Shown here: positions 17,112 through 25,500 of the stretch, piece after piece | Position numbering within the stretch: position 1 is the first letter of the stretch | How the letters are laid out: the number at the start of each line of letters is the position of its first letter | Assembly: GCA_963739175.1 (NCBI GenBank) | Contig: CAVTZH010000009.1 | Coordinates: 992,001-1,056,000, forward strand | DNA length: 64,000 bases | Reading direction: 5' to 3' | Source of the DNA: VAZQ01 sp963739175 | Lineage (GTDB): Bacteria; Pseudomonadota; Alphaproteobacteria; Rhizobiales; Xanthobacteraceae | Position numbers and translations under genes: made by a program | The notes under the pieces: model-generated | The model's database searches: none | What the model was told of the DNA's origin: nothing | Seen by the model: only the letters and a program-made list of their open reading frames with translations

Positions 17112-17234
17112 GGGCGCGCACGGCTTGCCGAGCGCGCGCCCGATCGACTTCAGGCCTTCACCAGTCCTCCAGCGCTTCCACAGTTCGACGCTCTGCGCTG
17201 CTGTAAACCCAACCCGACGATACTTCCTCTTCAT
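17112..17234 (-). pseudogene. IS30-family transposase remnant, N-terminal fragment
   Basis: The reverse frame starting at an ATG at 17234 reads 'MKRKYRRVGFTAAQSVELWK' then 'WRTGEGLKSIGRALGKP', a close match to the helix-turn-helix start of IS30-type transposases. The match ends after about 40 residues without the rest of the DNA-binding region or the DDE catalytic domain. It is therefore an isolated scar in a 290-base intergenic stretch. I see no inverted terminal repeats around it. Confidence 0.7.
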
Positions 17235-17388
17235 ACCCTCGCTCCACGACCTCGGTTTAAGGTACGTGTTGCGTTGATCAGTTGAACTCACCGCCATTAG
17301 CGACATCATTGCGCTTATTCGATCGCCTCCTCGGCGCAAATGTGCAGCATCGGCGGCACTTCGAGGCCGAGCAACGTTACGATCCCAT

Positions 17389-18150
17389 TCAATGCGACGC
17401 CGGCATGGCAAACCCGCGCTCGGTCCAAACCGCGGCCGCCGCTGGCGCCGTCAGGCTTGCGACAAATGCCCGGGCGATGTCTCGCTCTTTTGCACTCTTC
17501 AGCACCCCGGCAGTGAACGGCTCCCGGTCTTCCAGAGGATGCGGCAGGGTGCCGGCGAACTTCAGGCCGGCCGTGGTGACGATCGAGCTCTTGAAGGTGA
17601 TGCCGATCGCCGCCTCACCCTTCACAATCGCCATGACGACGCGTTGGCTGCCGGGCACCAGCACCGCCTTGCGCGCCACTTCGTCGGCCATGCCGATCTC
17701 GGTCAGAGCGCGGGCGAAGTACTGGCCGAACGCCCCACCGCTCTTGGGGTCGGTGTAGGAAATCGACGGCGCAGCGCGCAGCAGAGCCTTGAAAGCTTCC
17801 AGTGTGGACACGTCTGGCGTCGGCGCGTCAGCCCGAACGCCAACGCCAGCCAAACTTGCCGCGACCGGCACTGGATCGTCCAGTAAGCCGGCGCCGACCA
17901 GCGCCACCTTACCCGGCTCCGGCAGCACGATGGCATCGGCCGGCTTGCCCGCCCTGATGTCTGCGAGGATTGGCCCGGTCAGGCCGTAGCCGATATTGAC
18001 CTTGTGGCCAGTGGCACGGGTAAAGGCCTGCGCAAGGCGATCGAGCGGATCTTGCACCGCGTTCGCGGCCAGCACGCGGATTTCACCAGCCAGCACAACG
18101 CCGGTGCTCGCCGCCAGTAAAAGCAGGATGGCGATGATATTTCGGAGCAT
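17389..18150 (-). CDS. Periplasmic substrate-binding protein, ModA-like
   Basis: This 253-residue protein begins with the signal peptide 'MLRNIIAILLLLAAS' and continues 'GEIRVLAANAVQDPLDRLAQ', the start typical of ModA-type extracellular solute-binding proteins. 'RAGKPADAIVLPEPGKVA' and 'GEAAIGITFKSSIV' match inner parts of the fold. Molybdate or sulfate binding would be expected for a true ModA, but many such orphans bind other anions. No ModB/ModC genes adjoin it. GGGAGA lies nine bases before the ATG at 18150. Confidence 0.75.
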   Translation of the reverse strand: MLRNIIAILLLLAASTGVVLAGEIRVLAANAVQDPLDRLAQAFTRATGHKVNIGYGLTGPILADIRAGKPADAIVLPEPGKVALVGAGLLDDPVPVAASLAGVGVRADAPTPDVSTLEAFKALLRAAPSISYTDPKSGGAFGQYFARALTEIGMADEVARKAVLVPGSQRVVMAIVKGEAAIGITFKSSIVTTAGLKFAGTLPHPLEDREPFTAGVLKSAKERDIARAFVASLTAPAAAAVWTERGFAMPASH

Positions 18151-18347
18151 GCGATCAATTCTCCCGGCTACCGACCTGAAGCAACTGCGCGGCGTGTATT
18201 CAGATGTGTCAGTCATGTTGGGCTCTCGTGTGTCCGCTCGATAGGCTGAATGGATAGAGTGGATTGCCAATCATGCGCAACGCCTTGGCGCCAACTTTAA
18301 CGTACGCCTTGGGTCAGAAGTGGAAATTCTCAAAGCGAGCACAGCGA

Positions 18348-18370
18348 GTCCGCTTTTCCCGAAAGCGGAC
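18348..18370. terminator. Hairpin downstream of the LysR gene
   Basis: GTCCGCTTT and AAAGCGGAC form a perfect nine-base stem around five bases. It lies 28 bases past the LysR stop, in the place expected for a terminator. There is no T-run, so it may equally be a repeat remnant. Confidence 0.4.
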
Positions 18371-18397
18371 ATTCCTGCGCGTTCATGAGTACACGGC

Positions 18398-19381
18398 CTA
18401 ACGCGGCGCGGCGACCTTGCGCACGCGCGGGGCTTGCCCGCCGCGCGCGCGTTGCGGCGCGATCGCCTGGCCCCAGACCCGGTGGATGTGCGCGACCTCG
18501 GCCTCGAAGCGTTCGAGGAACAGCCGCGCCTGCGCGCTCAACGTCCGCCGCGACGGCTCGATCACCACGAACTCGGCGTAGAGCGAGGGCTCCGCGATCG
18601 GATTGACCACCAGATCGCGACCGCCGATGTCGTTGACCGAGATCAGGCTCGGCAGCACGGTCACCCAGTCGGAGCGCGCGACGAATTCGAGCGTGCCGAT
18701 CATGGCGTCCATCTCCAGCATGGCCTCGACTTCGACGCCGTGGGTCTGGAAATAAGTTTCGAGATTGCGCCTGCGGATGTTGTCGGGGCCCGGCAGCACG
18801 ACCTTGAATGGCCGGCAATCCTTGAGCCGCACCGGCGCCAAAGGCGTCAGCCCGCGGCGCGGGCCCGACAGCAGCATCTCGCGGTCGCGCACGAGCAGCC
18901 GCGAGCGCAGTCCGATCTGGCCTTCGAACGCGGGCACCACGGCGAAGTCGAGCTCTTCGGCGCGCACCATTTCGGTCAGCACGCCGCTATAGCCCTCGAC
19001 GATGTGCAACCGCACCTCGGGATGCTTGGGCACGAAATCGTCGAGCGTCGGCGCCAGCACCGCGCGCGTGAAGGTCGGCATCAAGCCGATGCGCAGGTCG
19101 CCGGTGACGCGGCCGGAGAGGTCGCGCGCCTCTTCACGGGCGGTCTCGAGCTGGCCGACCGCGGCGACGCAGCGCTTGTAGTAGCGCAGCCCCGCCGGCG
19201 TCGGAGTCACCCCGTTGGCCGAACGCTCGAACAGCTTGACGCCAAGGGTCCGTTCGACCGCGGCCACGTGCTGGGAAATACCGGATTGCGTGGCGTTTTC
19301 GCGCGTGGCGGCGCGCGTAAACGAGCCTTCCTCGCACACGGCGATGACGGCGCGGACTTGGCGCAGTGACGTGTTCGACAT
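18398..19381 (-). CDS. LysR-family transcriptional regulator
   Basis: This 327-residue regulator has an N-terminal winged helix-turn-helix ('SLRQVRAVIAVCEEGSFTRA' and 'SQHVAAVERTLGVKLFERS', residues 5-53) and a periplasmic-binding-like effector domain from about 90. LysR proteins usually control a divergent gene in response to a pathway metabolite. Here that gene would be the M24-fold operon at 19499. A perfect 9-base inverted repeat lies between the two starts, only six bases upstream of this start codon, so it probably also represses itself. The C-terminus 'GGQAPRVRKVAAPR' is a basic tail. Confidence 0.92.
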   Translation of the reverse strand: MSNTSLRQVRAVIAVCEEGSFTRAATRENATQSGISQHVAAVERTLGVKLFERSANGVTPTPAGLRYYKRCVAAVGQLETAREEARDLSGRVTGDLRIGLMPTFTRAVLAPTLDDFVPKHPEVRLHIVEGYSGVLTEMVRAEELDFAVVPAFEGQIGLRSRLLVRDREMLLSGPRRGLTPLAPVRLKDCRPFKVVLPGPDNIRRRNLETYFQTHGVEVEAMLEMDAMIGTLEFVARSDWVTVLPSLISVNDIGGRDLVVNPIAEPSLYAEFVVIEPSRRTLSAQARLFLERFEAEVAHIHRVWGQAIAPQRARGGQAPRVRKVAAPR

Positions 19382-19386
19382 TAGGA

Positions 19387-19414
19387 AATATAATCCTCCC
19401 AGCCAGATTATATT
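19387..19414. promoter_or_regulatory. Candidate LysR operator in the divergent intergenic region
   Basis: AATATAATC (19387-19395) and GATTATATT (19406-19414) form a perfect inverted repeat around a 10-base GC-rich spacer. It is an AT-rich island in GC-rich DNA, placed between the LysR start (19381) and the M24-operon start (19499). Position and symmetry fit a LysR-type binding site; binding is inferred. Confidence 0.7.
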
Positions 19415-19498
19415 ATTTTGTTTGGCCCTGTCACCCGCGTAGCATCCTCTCAACAGGCGCGGCTCGTGAACGCCGGCCGGTGCGGGAGGGATCACGTC

Positions 19499-20767
19499 AT
19501 GGGAGCGAATTTCGGCATTGCCGGTCTTGATTGGCAGCAGCGCGTCAACTGGGACCGCATGCGCACGTACCGCACCGAGCGGGCGCGCGAGATGATGAAG
19601 AAGCACGGCCTCGGCGCCATGCTCTGCATGTACGACGAGAACGTGCGCTACCTCACCGGCACGCTGACGCCCGGCTGGAACCGGCTCAAGCCGGGTCTGC
19701 GCTACGCGATGCTGTGCGGCGACGGCGCGCCGATCCTGTTCGAGCAGGGTGACCTCGGCTTCCAGATCGAGCGGCACTCGCCGTGGATCCCGAAGGAGAA
19801 CGTCCGGCATTCGTTCGCGTGGATCAAAGGCGCCGCCGGCCCGGCCGCGACCCAGCAGGTCAACAAATTCGCCAACGCGGTCATCGAAGAGATGAAGCGG
19901 CACGGCGTCTGGGGCCAGAAGCTCGGCTGCGACTTCATCGACATCAACATGATCAAGATCTTCGAGGAGAAGGGGATCACCTGGACCGACGGCATGTCGC
20001 CGATGATGGAGGCGCGCGCGGTCAAGAACGTCGACGAGCAGGAATGCTTCCGCATCGTCGGCGCGATCGGCGACGCGACGCACTGGGAGTGCATGAAGTT
20101 CCTGCGCCCCGGCATCACCGAGAACCAGGTCACCGCGCACCTGATGAAATATCTCTACAACATCCCCGGCATGGAGGACGTCGAGGACGTCATCGTGTCG
20201 TCGGGCCCGAACACCTGGCCGAACTGGCGCAACTTCTCCGACCGCATCATCCAGCCCGGCGACATCGTGTTCATGGATTTGGCCGCGCTCACCTGGAACG
20301 GCTACAAGTCCTGCTATTACCGCACCTATTGCGTCGGCAAGGAGCCCTCGCAGGAGCAGAAGGACACCTACGCGACCGCGCTCAAGTGGCTCGACAACTC
20401 GATGGGGGCGGTGAAGGCCGGCGCCACCACGCGCGACATCGCGCTCAAGTGGCCGTCGGCGATGGAGACCTGGGGCTACGAGGACGAAGACCAGGCCGCC
20501 GCCAATCTATGGGGCCACGGTCTCGGGCTCGCGCAATACGATCCGCCGGTGATCTCGCGCATCTGGTCGCTCGATCATCCGATCGAGATCAAGCCCGGCA
20601 TGACCTTCGCGCTCGAGACCCAGCACGGCAAGCGCTTCCGCTACGGCGTGCGCATCGAAGAGATGCTGATCGTGCACGACAATGACATCGAGATCGTGTC
20701 GAACTTCCCGGTGCGACAGATCACCGTGGTTGACCCGATCACGGGTTATGCGGATCACGTGAAGTAG
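19499..20767 (+). CDS. M24-fold metallohydrolase (Xaa-Pro peptidase / DddP-like family)
   Basis: This 422-residue protein has a creatinase-type N-terminal domain ('MYDENVRYLTGTLTPGWN') and a C-terminal pita-bread domain. Metal-ligand positions visible are Asp in 'IVFMDLAALTWNGY', His in 'WGHGLGLAQYDPP', Glu in 'FALETQHG' and Glu in 'VRIEEMLIV'. The second aspartate, usually in a D-x-x-R-T context about ten residues after the first, seems replaced in 'KSCYYRTY'. It may therefore be a non-canonical M24 enzyme rather than a plain aminopeptidase. GGGAGGGA precedes the ATG at 19499. It is the first gene of the LysR-divergent operon. Confidence 0.82.
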   Translation: MGANFGIAGLDWQQRVNWDRMRTYRTERAREMMKKHGLGAMLCMYDENVRYLTGTLTPGWNRLKPGLRYAMLCGDGAPILFEQGDLGFQIERHSPWIPKENVRHSFAWIKGAAGPAATQQVNKFANAVIEEMKRHGVWGQKLGCDFIDINMIKIFEEKGITWTDGMSPMMEARAVKNVDEQECFRIVGAIGDATHWECMKFLRPGITENQVTAHLMKYLYNIPGMEDVEDVIVSSGPNTWPNWRNFSDRIIQPGDIVFMDLAALTWNGYKSCYYRTYCVGKEPSQEQKDTYATALKWLDNSMGAVKAGATTRDIALKWPSAMETWGYEDEDQAAANLWGHGLGLAQYDPPVISRIWSLDHPIEIKPGMTFALETQHGKRFRYGVRIEEMLIVHDNDIEIVSNFPVRQITVVDPITGYADHVK

Positions 20768-20788
20768 GTAAGTTGAGCGAGTTGCAAC

Positions 20789-20870
20789 ATCGTCATTGCC
20801 GGGCTTGACCCGGCAATCCATCTCTCTTCGCAAGAAGATGGATGCCCGGGTCAAGCCCGGGCATGACGAT
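20789..20870. repeat. Two-hairpin palindromic repeat
   Basis: ATCGTCAT (20789-20796) and ATGACGAT (20863-20870) frame two internal palindromes, TTGCCGGG/CCCGGCAA and TGCCCGGG/CCCGGGCA, giving a cruciform-capable 82-base unit. Related units occur at 27028-27098 and 61040-61135. It lies between the M24 gene and the PEP-utilising gene. Confidence 0.7.
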
Positions 20871-20891
20871 CGGAAAGGGCTGAGCCCGCCG

Positions 20892-22173
20892 ATGTCTGTG
20901 TTCATCCTCCCGCTCGACGCGCTCGGCGCCACCGATCCCGGCGTGGTCGGGCCCAAGGCGGCGAATCTCGCCGCGCTCGCGCGCGCGGGATTGCCGACGC
21001 CGGGCGGCTTCTGCCTCACCGCCGACGCGTATCGGCACCAGATCGCGCATCTCAAGATCGGCGAACTCGTCGAGAGTTTCGCAACGGCGTCGCTCAATGA
21101 GCAGCGCAGGCTCTCGGTCGAGATCAGGCTCAAGCTCTATGAGGAACCGATCGCGCCGGAGATCCTCGAGCCGCTGATGGCGGCCTGGCGCGCGCAGCGC
21201 GCCGCAAGCGGACAGCCGGGCGCGATCCGTTCCTCGGCGCTGGTCGAGGACCGCGCCGGTTCAAGCTTCGCCGGCCAGTTCGAAAGCTTCCTCGGCGTCA
21301 CCGAAGAGGCGGAATTCCTGACCGTCGTGCGCGCCTGCTGGGCGGCGCTGTGGACCTCGAATGCGCGCCGCTACATGGACAACCACGGCCTCGCGCCGTC
21401 CGGGACCGCGATGTCGGTGCTGATCCAGCCGACTGTCGCGGCGCGCGCGTCGGGCGGCGGCTTGAGCGAGACCGCCGAAGGCCAGATGCTGATCAGCGCG
21501 ACCTGGGGCCTTGGCTCCGCGATCGCGCAGGGCGAGGTGGTGCCGGATCGCATCGTGCTGTCGCGGCAAGGCTTCGTGCGCAAGATCGAAGCCGGCCGCA
21601 AGGATCATCGCGAGACCTGCGGCCATCGGCGGCACCGTGCCGCAGAAGGTGTCGGCCGAGCTTGCGCGCGAGCCGTGCCTCGACGCCGGGCAGGCGGTGA
21701 CGCTCGGGCGGCTGATCCGCAAAGCCGAAACGCTGATGGGCATGCCGGTCGAGATCGAATGGGCGCTCGACGACGCGGGCTTCAAGCTGTTGCAGGCCCG
21801 GCCGCTGCACGTGCAGAAGGCGCATGTGCCGGACGAGATCTGGCTGCGCCATCCCGGCTTGAGCGGCCATCCCGCCGGTATCGGCTGGGGCTCCGGCCGC
21901 GCGGTGGTGGTGAGCTGCGAATGCGAACTCTCGCGCGTCGCGCCCGGCGACGTGCTGGTGACCAAGGTCGCGGGACCGGCGCTGAGCCACATCCTGCCGC
22001 GCGTCGCGGGCGTGGTGGCGGAGCTCGGCGGCTCGACCTCGCATCTCGCGTCGCTGGCGCGCGAGCGCGGCATCCCGATGGTGCTCGGCGTGCTCGACGC
22101 CACGCAGCACATCCCGGACGGCGCGCAGGTCGCGGTCGACGGCGTCGTCGGCACCGTGCGGTGGCTGCGCTGA
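20892..22173 (+). pseudogene. PEP/pyruvate-binding phosphotransferase-like protein, frameshifted
   Basis: From an ATG at 20892, 'GPKAANLAALARAGLPTPGG' and 'AIRSSALVEDRAGSSFAGQF' mark the ATP-grasp PEP/pyruvate-binding domain of PEP synthase or PPDK. Near 21619 one extra base (or two missing) breaks the frame. In the next frame 'MGMPVEIEWALDD', the swivelling domain 'GPALSHILPRVAGVVAELGG' and the phosphohistidine site 'STSHLASLARERGIPMV' follow to a TGA at 22171-22173. The usual C-terminal TIM-barrel PEP domain is absent, so this is a two-domain type. Its stop overlaps the next start by one base. Confidence 0.8.
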
Positions 22174-23171
22174 TGGCGGCGAAGTCCACCAAGCCGCGCA
22201 TCTTCGTGACCCAGCCGGTCGCGGAAAGCGCGCTCAAGCGCCTGCGCGCGGTCGCGAGCGTCAAGGTCTATCCCGACGATAGCAAGATCATCCCGAAGCC
22301 GGCGCTGATCGCGGCGGTGAGGAAGGCCGATATCCTGTTCTGCCTGCTGCACGACCGCATCGACCGCGCGGTGATCGCGGCCAATCCGAAGCTCAGGCAC
22401 ATCGCGTCGCAATCGATCTCGCCGTCGAATGTCGACGTCGCCGAGGCGACCGCGCGCCGCATCCCGGTCACCGTGGTGCCGCCGGTCACCACCGAGGCGA
22501 CCGCCGACCTCAATTTCGGGCTGATGATCGCGGTGGCGCGGCGCATGGTCGAGGGCGACCGGCTCGTCCGCGCCGGAAAATTCCCCGGTGGCCAGTCGCG
22601 CCATCTGCTCGGCTCGATCGTCGCGGGCAAGACCATCGGGCTGATCGGCGGCGGCGGGCTGATCGGCAAGGCGGTGGCGCGCCGCGCCCACGGCTTCGGC
22701 ATGCGCGTGCTCTACTGGACGCCGCGCCGGAAGCCCGAGAGCGAGGAGCGCGAGGCGGGGCTGACCTTCGTGGCGCTCGATCAGCTGCTGCAGGAATCCG
22801 ATTTCGTGTCGCTGCATCAGCCGCTCAATCCGCAGACCCGCCACCAGATCGGCGCGCGCGAGCTCGGCCTGATGAAGAAGAGCGCGTTCCTGATCAACAC
22901 CGCGCGCGGCGCCATCGTCGACGAAGCGGCGCTGGTGCGCGCGCTCAAGGGCAAGAAGATCGCCGGCGCCGGCCTCGACGTGTTCGAGCACGAGCCCAAG
23001 GTGCATCCCGAGCTCAAGCGCATGAAGAATGTCGTGATCGTGCCGCATCTCGGCAGCGCCACCGTCGAGGTGCGCGAGGAGATGGCGAATATCGTGGTCG
23101 ACAACATCATGGCGGTGCTCGAGGGCCAGCGGCCGCCGAACATCGTCAATCCGGAGGTGCTGGCGCCATGA
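22173..23171 (+). CDS. D-isomer-specific 2-hydroxyacid dehydrogenase
   Basis: This 332-residue enzyme has the two-lobed formate/glycerate dehydrogenase fold. The NAD-binding loop is 'IGLIGGGGLIGKAVARRAHG' near 150. Catalytic positions appear as Arg in 'NTARGAIVDE', Glu in 'FEHEPKVHPEL' and His in 'VPHLGSATVE'. It should interconvert a 2-ketoacid (glyoxylate, hydroxypyruvate or similar) and a D-2-hydroxyacid with NAD(P)H. Its ATG overlaps the previous stop, and its own stop overlaps the next gene in ATGA, so all are translationally coupled. Confidence 0.9.
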   Translation: MAAKSTKPRIFVTQPVAESALKRLRAVASVKVYPDDSKIIPKPALIAAVRKADILFCLLHDRIDRAVIAANPKLRHIASQSISPSNVDVAEATARRIPVTVVPPVTTEATADLNFGLMIAVARRMVEGDRLVRAGKFPGGQSRHLLGSIVAGKTIGLIGGGGLIGKAVARRAHGFGMRVLYWTPRRKPESEEREAGLTFVALDQLLQESDFVSLHQPLNPQTRHQIGARELGLMKKSAFLINTARGAIVDEAALVRALKGKKIAGAGLDVFEHEPKVHPELKRMKNVVIVPHLGSATVEVREEMANIVVDNIMAVLEGQRPPNIVNPEVLAP

Positions 23172-24133
23172 CCCGTCCGATCATCGCCGTCACCGACAGC
23201 CCGTTTCCGTCGCTCGATCCGGTCAAGGCCGCGCTGGCGGCTGCCAAGCTCGATCCCGACATCCGCATGTCGAAGAGCACCTCGGTGGAGGACGTCATTG
23301 CGGCCGCGCACGACGCCGATGCGGTGATCGTGTGCTACGCGCAGATCACCGCCGCCGTCGTGGCTGGGCTCAACCGCTGCAAGGTGATCGGCCGCACCGG
23401 GCTTGGCGTCGACAATATCGACGTGCCGGCGGCGGCGGCGCGCGGCATCGCGGTGACCTACGTTCCCGACTACTGCCTGCGCGAAGTCTCCGACCACGCC
23501 ATGGCGCTGCTGCTCGCGCTCGCGCGCAAGGTCACGCTCGCGAACAAGCTGGTGCAGTCCGGCCGCTGGGAGCTGCCGCCGGTCGTGCCGCTGCGCCGGC
23601 TCGAAGGGCAGGTGCTCGGTCTCGTCGGCTTCGGCAATATCCCGCGCGCGGTGGTGCCGAAGGCCAAGGCGTTCGGCCTCACGGTGGTCACGCACGATCC
23701 GTTCGTGTCGAAGGACGTGCTCGCTTCTGCCGGTGTCGAAGGCGTGAGCTTCGACGACCTCTTGGCGCGTTCCGATTTCGTCTCGGTGCATGCGCCGCTG
23801 ATGCCGGCGACGCGCGGTCTGATCAACGCTGCTGCATTTGCCAAGATGAAGAAGGGCGCCTTCGTCATCAACACCGCGCGCGGCCCGCTGATCGATGAAC
23901 CCGCGCTGATCGCCGCGCTCGACTCCGGCCATCTCGGCGGCGCCGGCCTCGACGTGGTGACGACCGAGCCGCTGGCGAAGGACTCACCGCTGATCGGCCG
24001 CGACAACGTGATCCTCACGCCGCACACCGCGTTCTATTCGGTCGAGGCGCTGATCGAGCTGCAGACCAAATGCGCGACCGACGTCGCGCGCGTGCTGTCC
24101 GGAGAAAAGCCGGTCTATCCGGTCAAGGCGTGA
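23168..24133 (+). CDS. D-2-hydroxyacid dehydrogenase, C-terminal-binding-protein-like
   Basis: This 321-residue paralogue of the previous gene resembles the CtBP-like branch: 'VIGRTGLGVDNIDVPAAAAR' near 75, 'YVPDYCLREVSDHAMALLLA', then a modified dinucleotide motif 'GLVGFGNIPRAVV'. Arg in 'NTARGPLIDE', Glu in 'TTEPLAKDS' and His in 'LTPHTAFYS' form the catalytic set. Two tandem, divergent dehydrogenases suggest sequential or stereochemically distinct 2-hydroxyacid steps in this operon. It is the last gene of the LysR-divergent operon and is convergent with the lipocalin-like gene. Confidence 0.9.
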   Translation: MTRPIIAVTDSPFPSLDPVKAALAAAKLDPDIRMSKSTSVEDVIAAAHDADAVIVCYAQITAAVVAGLNRCKVIGRTGLGVDNIDVPAAAARGIAVTYVPDYCLREVSDHAMALLLALARKVTLANKLVQSGRWELPPVVPLRRLEGQVLGLVGFGNIPRAVVPKAKAFGLTVVTHDPFVSKDVLASAGVEGVSFDDLLARSDFVSVHAPLMPATRGLINAAAFAKMKKGAFVINTARGPLIDEPALIAALDSGHLGGAGLDVVTTEPLAKDSPLIGRDNVILTPHTAFYSVEALIELQTKCATDVARVLSGEKPVYPVKA

Positions 24134-24136
24134 CGG

Positions 24137-24619
24137 TCACTTCTCGCGGTCCCAGATCACGATCACCTTCACCACCTTGTTGTTGACGTTGGGGTGCGGC
24201 ATCGGCGGGCTCTCGATGAACAGCCGGTCGCCCTCGAAGCGGATGAAGCGGATCTGCTCGCCGCCGACCCAGGCCTCGTTCCAGGCGATCTCGACCTTGG
24301 TGATGACGCGGCCGTTCTCGACGCGGTATTGCCCGGAATAGGAGATCATGGTGCGCAAGGCCTGCGCGCGCTGCTCGTCGGTCTTCGGCACCGGCCGTCC
24401 CTCGGCGGTGACGAGCGCGAGCCAGCGCCCGTCCGCGGTCGCGATCTGGCGGCCGCGCGGCTTTTCGCCCAGCACCGGCGAGCGCTCCTTGGTGGCCTGA
24501 TCCTCGTAGACGACGGAGACCAGCGTCCACATGCCGACGATCTGCTTGCGCAGCACGTCGTCGTCGGCGCGGGCGCCGGTCGCCACGATCGTCAGAGCTA
24601 TCAGCAGCAGAGCGCGCAT
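24137..24619 (-). CDS. Secreted lipocalin-like domain protein
   Basis: This 160-residue protein starts with a signal peptide, 'MRALLLIALTIVATGARA'. The mature part has the lipocalin-like pattern 'IVGMWTLVSVVYEDQ', 'LVTAEGRPVPKTDEQRA', 'TMISYSGQYRVENGRVITKV', and a final strand 'KVVKVIVIWDREK'. Such periplasmic beta-barrels often sit in catabolic clusters in this bacterial group, with unknown ligands. Two other frames are open here, but only this one has a signal peptide and coherent strands. It ends three bases from the convergent dehydrogenase. Confidence 0.75.
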   Translation of the reverse strand: MRALLLIALTIVATGARADDDVLRKQIVGMWTLVSVVYEDQATKERSPVLGEKPRGRQIATADGRWLALVTAEGRPVPKTDEQRAQALRTMISYSGQYRVENGRVITKVEIAWNEAWVGGEQIRFIRFEGDRLFIESPPMPHPNVNNKVVKVIVIWDREK

Positions 24620-24632
24620 AGGCGTCCTCCCA

Positions 24633-24682
24633 GAGCATGATCCCGAAAAGTGGGAACCGGTTTTCGGAAAAAGATCATGCTC
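24633..24682. repeat. 50-base palindromic repeat of rhizobial type
   Basis: GAGCATGATC (24633-24642) and GATCATGCTC (24673-24682) are perfect inverted ends around an imperfect GAAAAGTGGGAACCGGTTTTC centre. This short element is familiar as a dispersed palindrome in Bradyrhizobium-like genomes. It lies between the lipocalin-like and SDR genes. Confidence 0.75.
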
Positions 24683-24697
24683 AAACGCAAATTTTCG

Positions 24698-25468
24698 TTA
24701 TTCAGCCGTCCAGCCGCCGTCGATCACCAGCGCCGAGCCGGTCATCAACGACGACGCGTCCGATGCCAGGAACACGATTGCGCCGGTCAGCTCCTCGAGC
24801 TGGCCGAGGCGCCCGAGCTTGATCTTGCCGAGCACTTCGTCGCGGAACGCCTTGTTCTCGAAGAACGGCTTGGTCATCGGCGTTTCGAGAAACGTCGGCC
24901 CCAGCGAATTGACGCGGATGTTGTGCGGCGCCAGCTCGATGGCCATCGCCTTGGTGAAGCCCTCCATCGCGTGCTTGGACGCGCAATAGACGGTGCGGCG
25001 GGCGGCGCCGACATGGCCCATCTGCGAGGAGATGTTGATGATCGAGCCGGGTTGCTTCGTCTCGATCAGTCGCCGCGCCACCGCCTGCGCGACGAAATAG
25101 GCGGCACGCACGTTGAGGCTCATGATCGCGTCGAAGTCCTCGACCGTCACATCGGTCAGCAGCTTCGGCCGGTTGGTGCCGGCATTGTTGATCAGGATGT
25201 TGAAAGGTTGCGCCGCGCCGATCATTTTTTGCATGACGGGGAGGTCGGTGACATCGAGCACCATGACATCCGCCTTGTCGCCGCGCGCACGGATCGCCTC
25301 GGCCGCGGTCTCGATCTCGGATTGGGTGCGCGCCGCCAGCGTCACATGCGCGCCGGCTTCCGCCAGCGCCGACGCGGCCGCGAGGCCGATGCCGCGGCCG
25401 CCGCCGGTGATCAGCGCGCGCCTGCCGTCGAGGCGGAAGGAGGGCGTGTGTGTGAGTTCGACGGTCAT
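24698..25468 (-). CDS. Short-chain dehydrogenase/reductase (SDR)
   Basis: This 256-residue classical SDR has the cofactor motif 'ALITGGGRGIGLAAA' near 19, 'LINNAGTN', catalytic Ser in 'IINISSQMGH', and the Tyr-Lys pair in 'VYCASKHAMEG'. A C-terminal 'SALVIDGGWTAE' completes the fold. It probably oxidises or reduces a sugar acid, polyol or 3-ketoacyl type substrate with NAD(P). It follows the HisD-like dehydrogenase on the same strand, with a two-arm palindromic repeat between them. ATG at 25468 is the only start that keeps a normal N-terminus. Confidence 0.9.
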   Translation of the reverse strand: MTVELTHTPSFRLDGRRALITGGGRGIGLAAASALAEAGAHVTLAARTQSEIETAAEAIRARGDKADVMVLDVTDLPVMQKMIGAAQPFNILINNAGTNRPKLLTDVTVEDFDAIMSLNVRAAYFVAQAVARRLIETKQPGSIINISSQMGHVGAARRTVYCASKHAMEGFTKAMAIELAPHNIRVNSLGPTFLETPMTKPFFENKAFRDEVLGKIKLGRLGQLEELTGAIVFLASDASSLMTGSALVIDGGWTAE

Positions 25469-25500
25469 AGACGTAAACTGCTTGCGGCATCGGCGGTGCG

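Noticed and set aside
20796..20891. An N-terminal extension of the PEP-utilising protein
   Set aside because: These codons are the translation of the palindromic repeat at 20789-20870. The ATG at 20892 gives the proper domain start.
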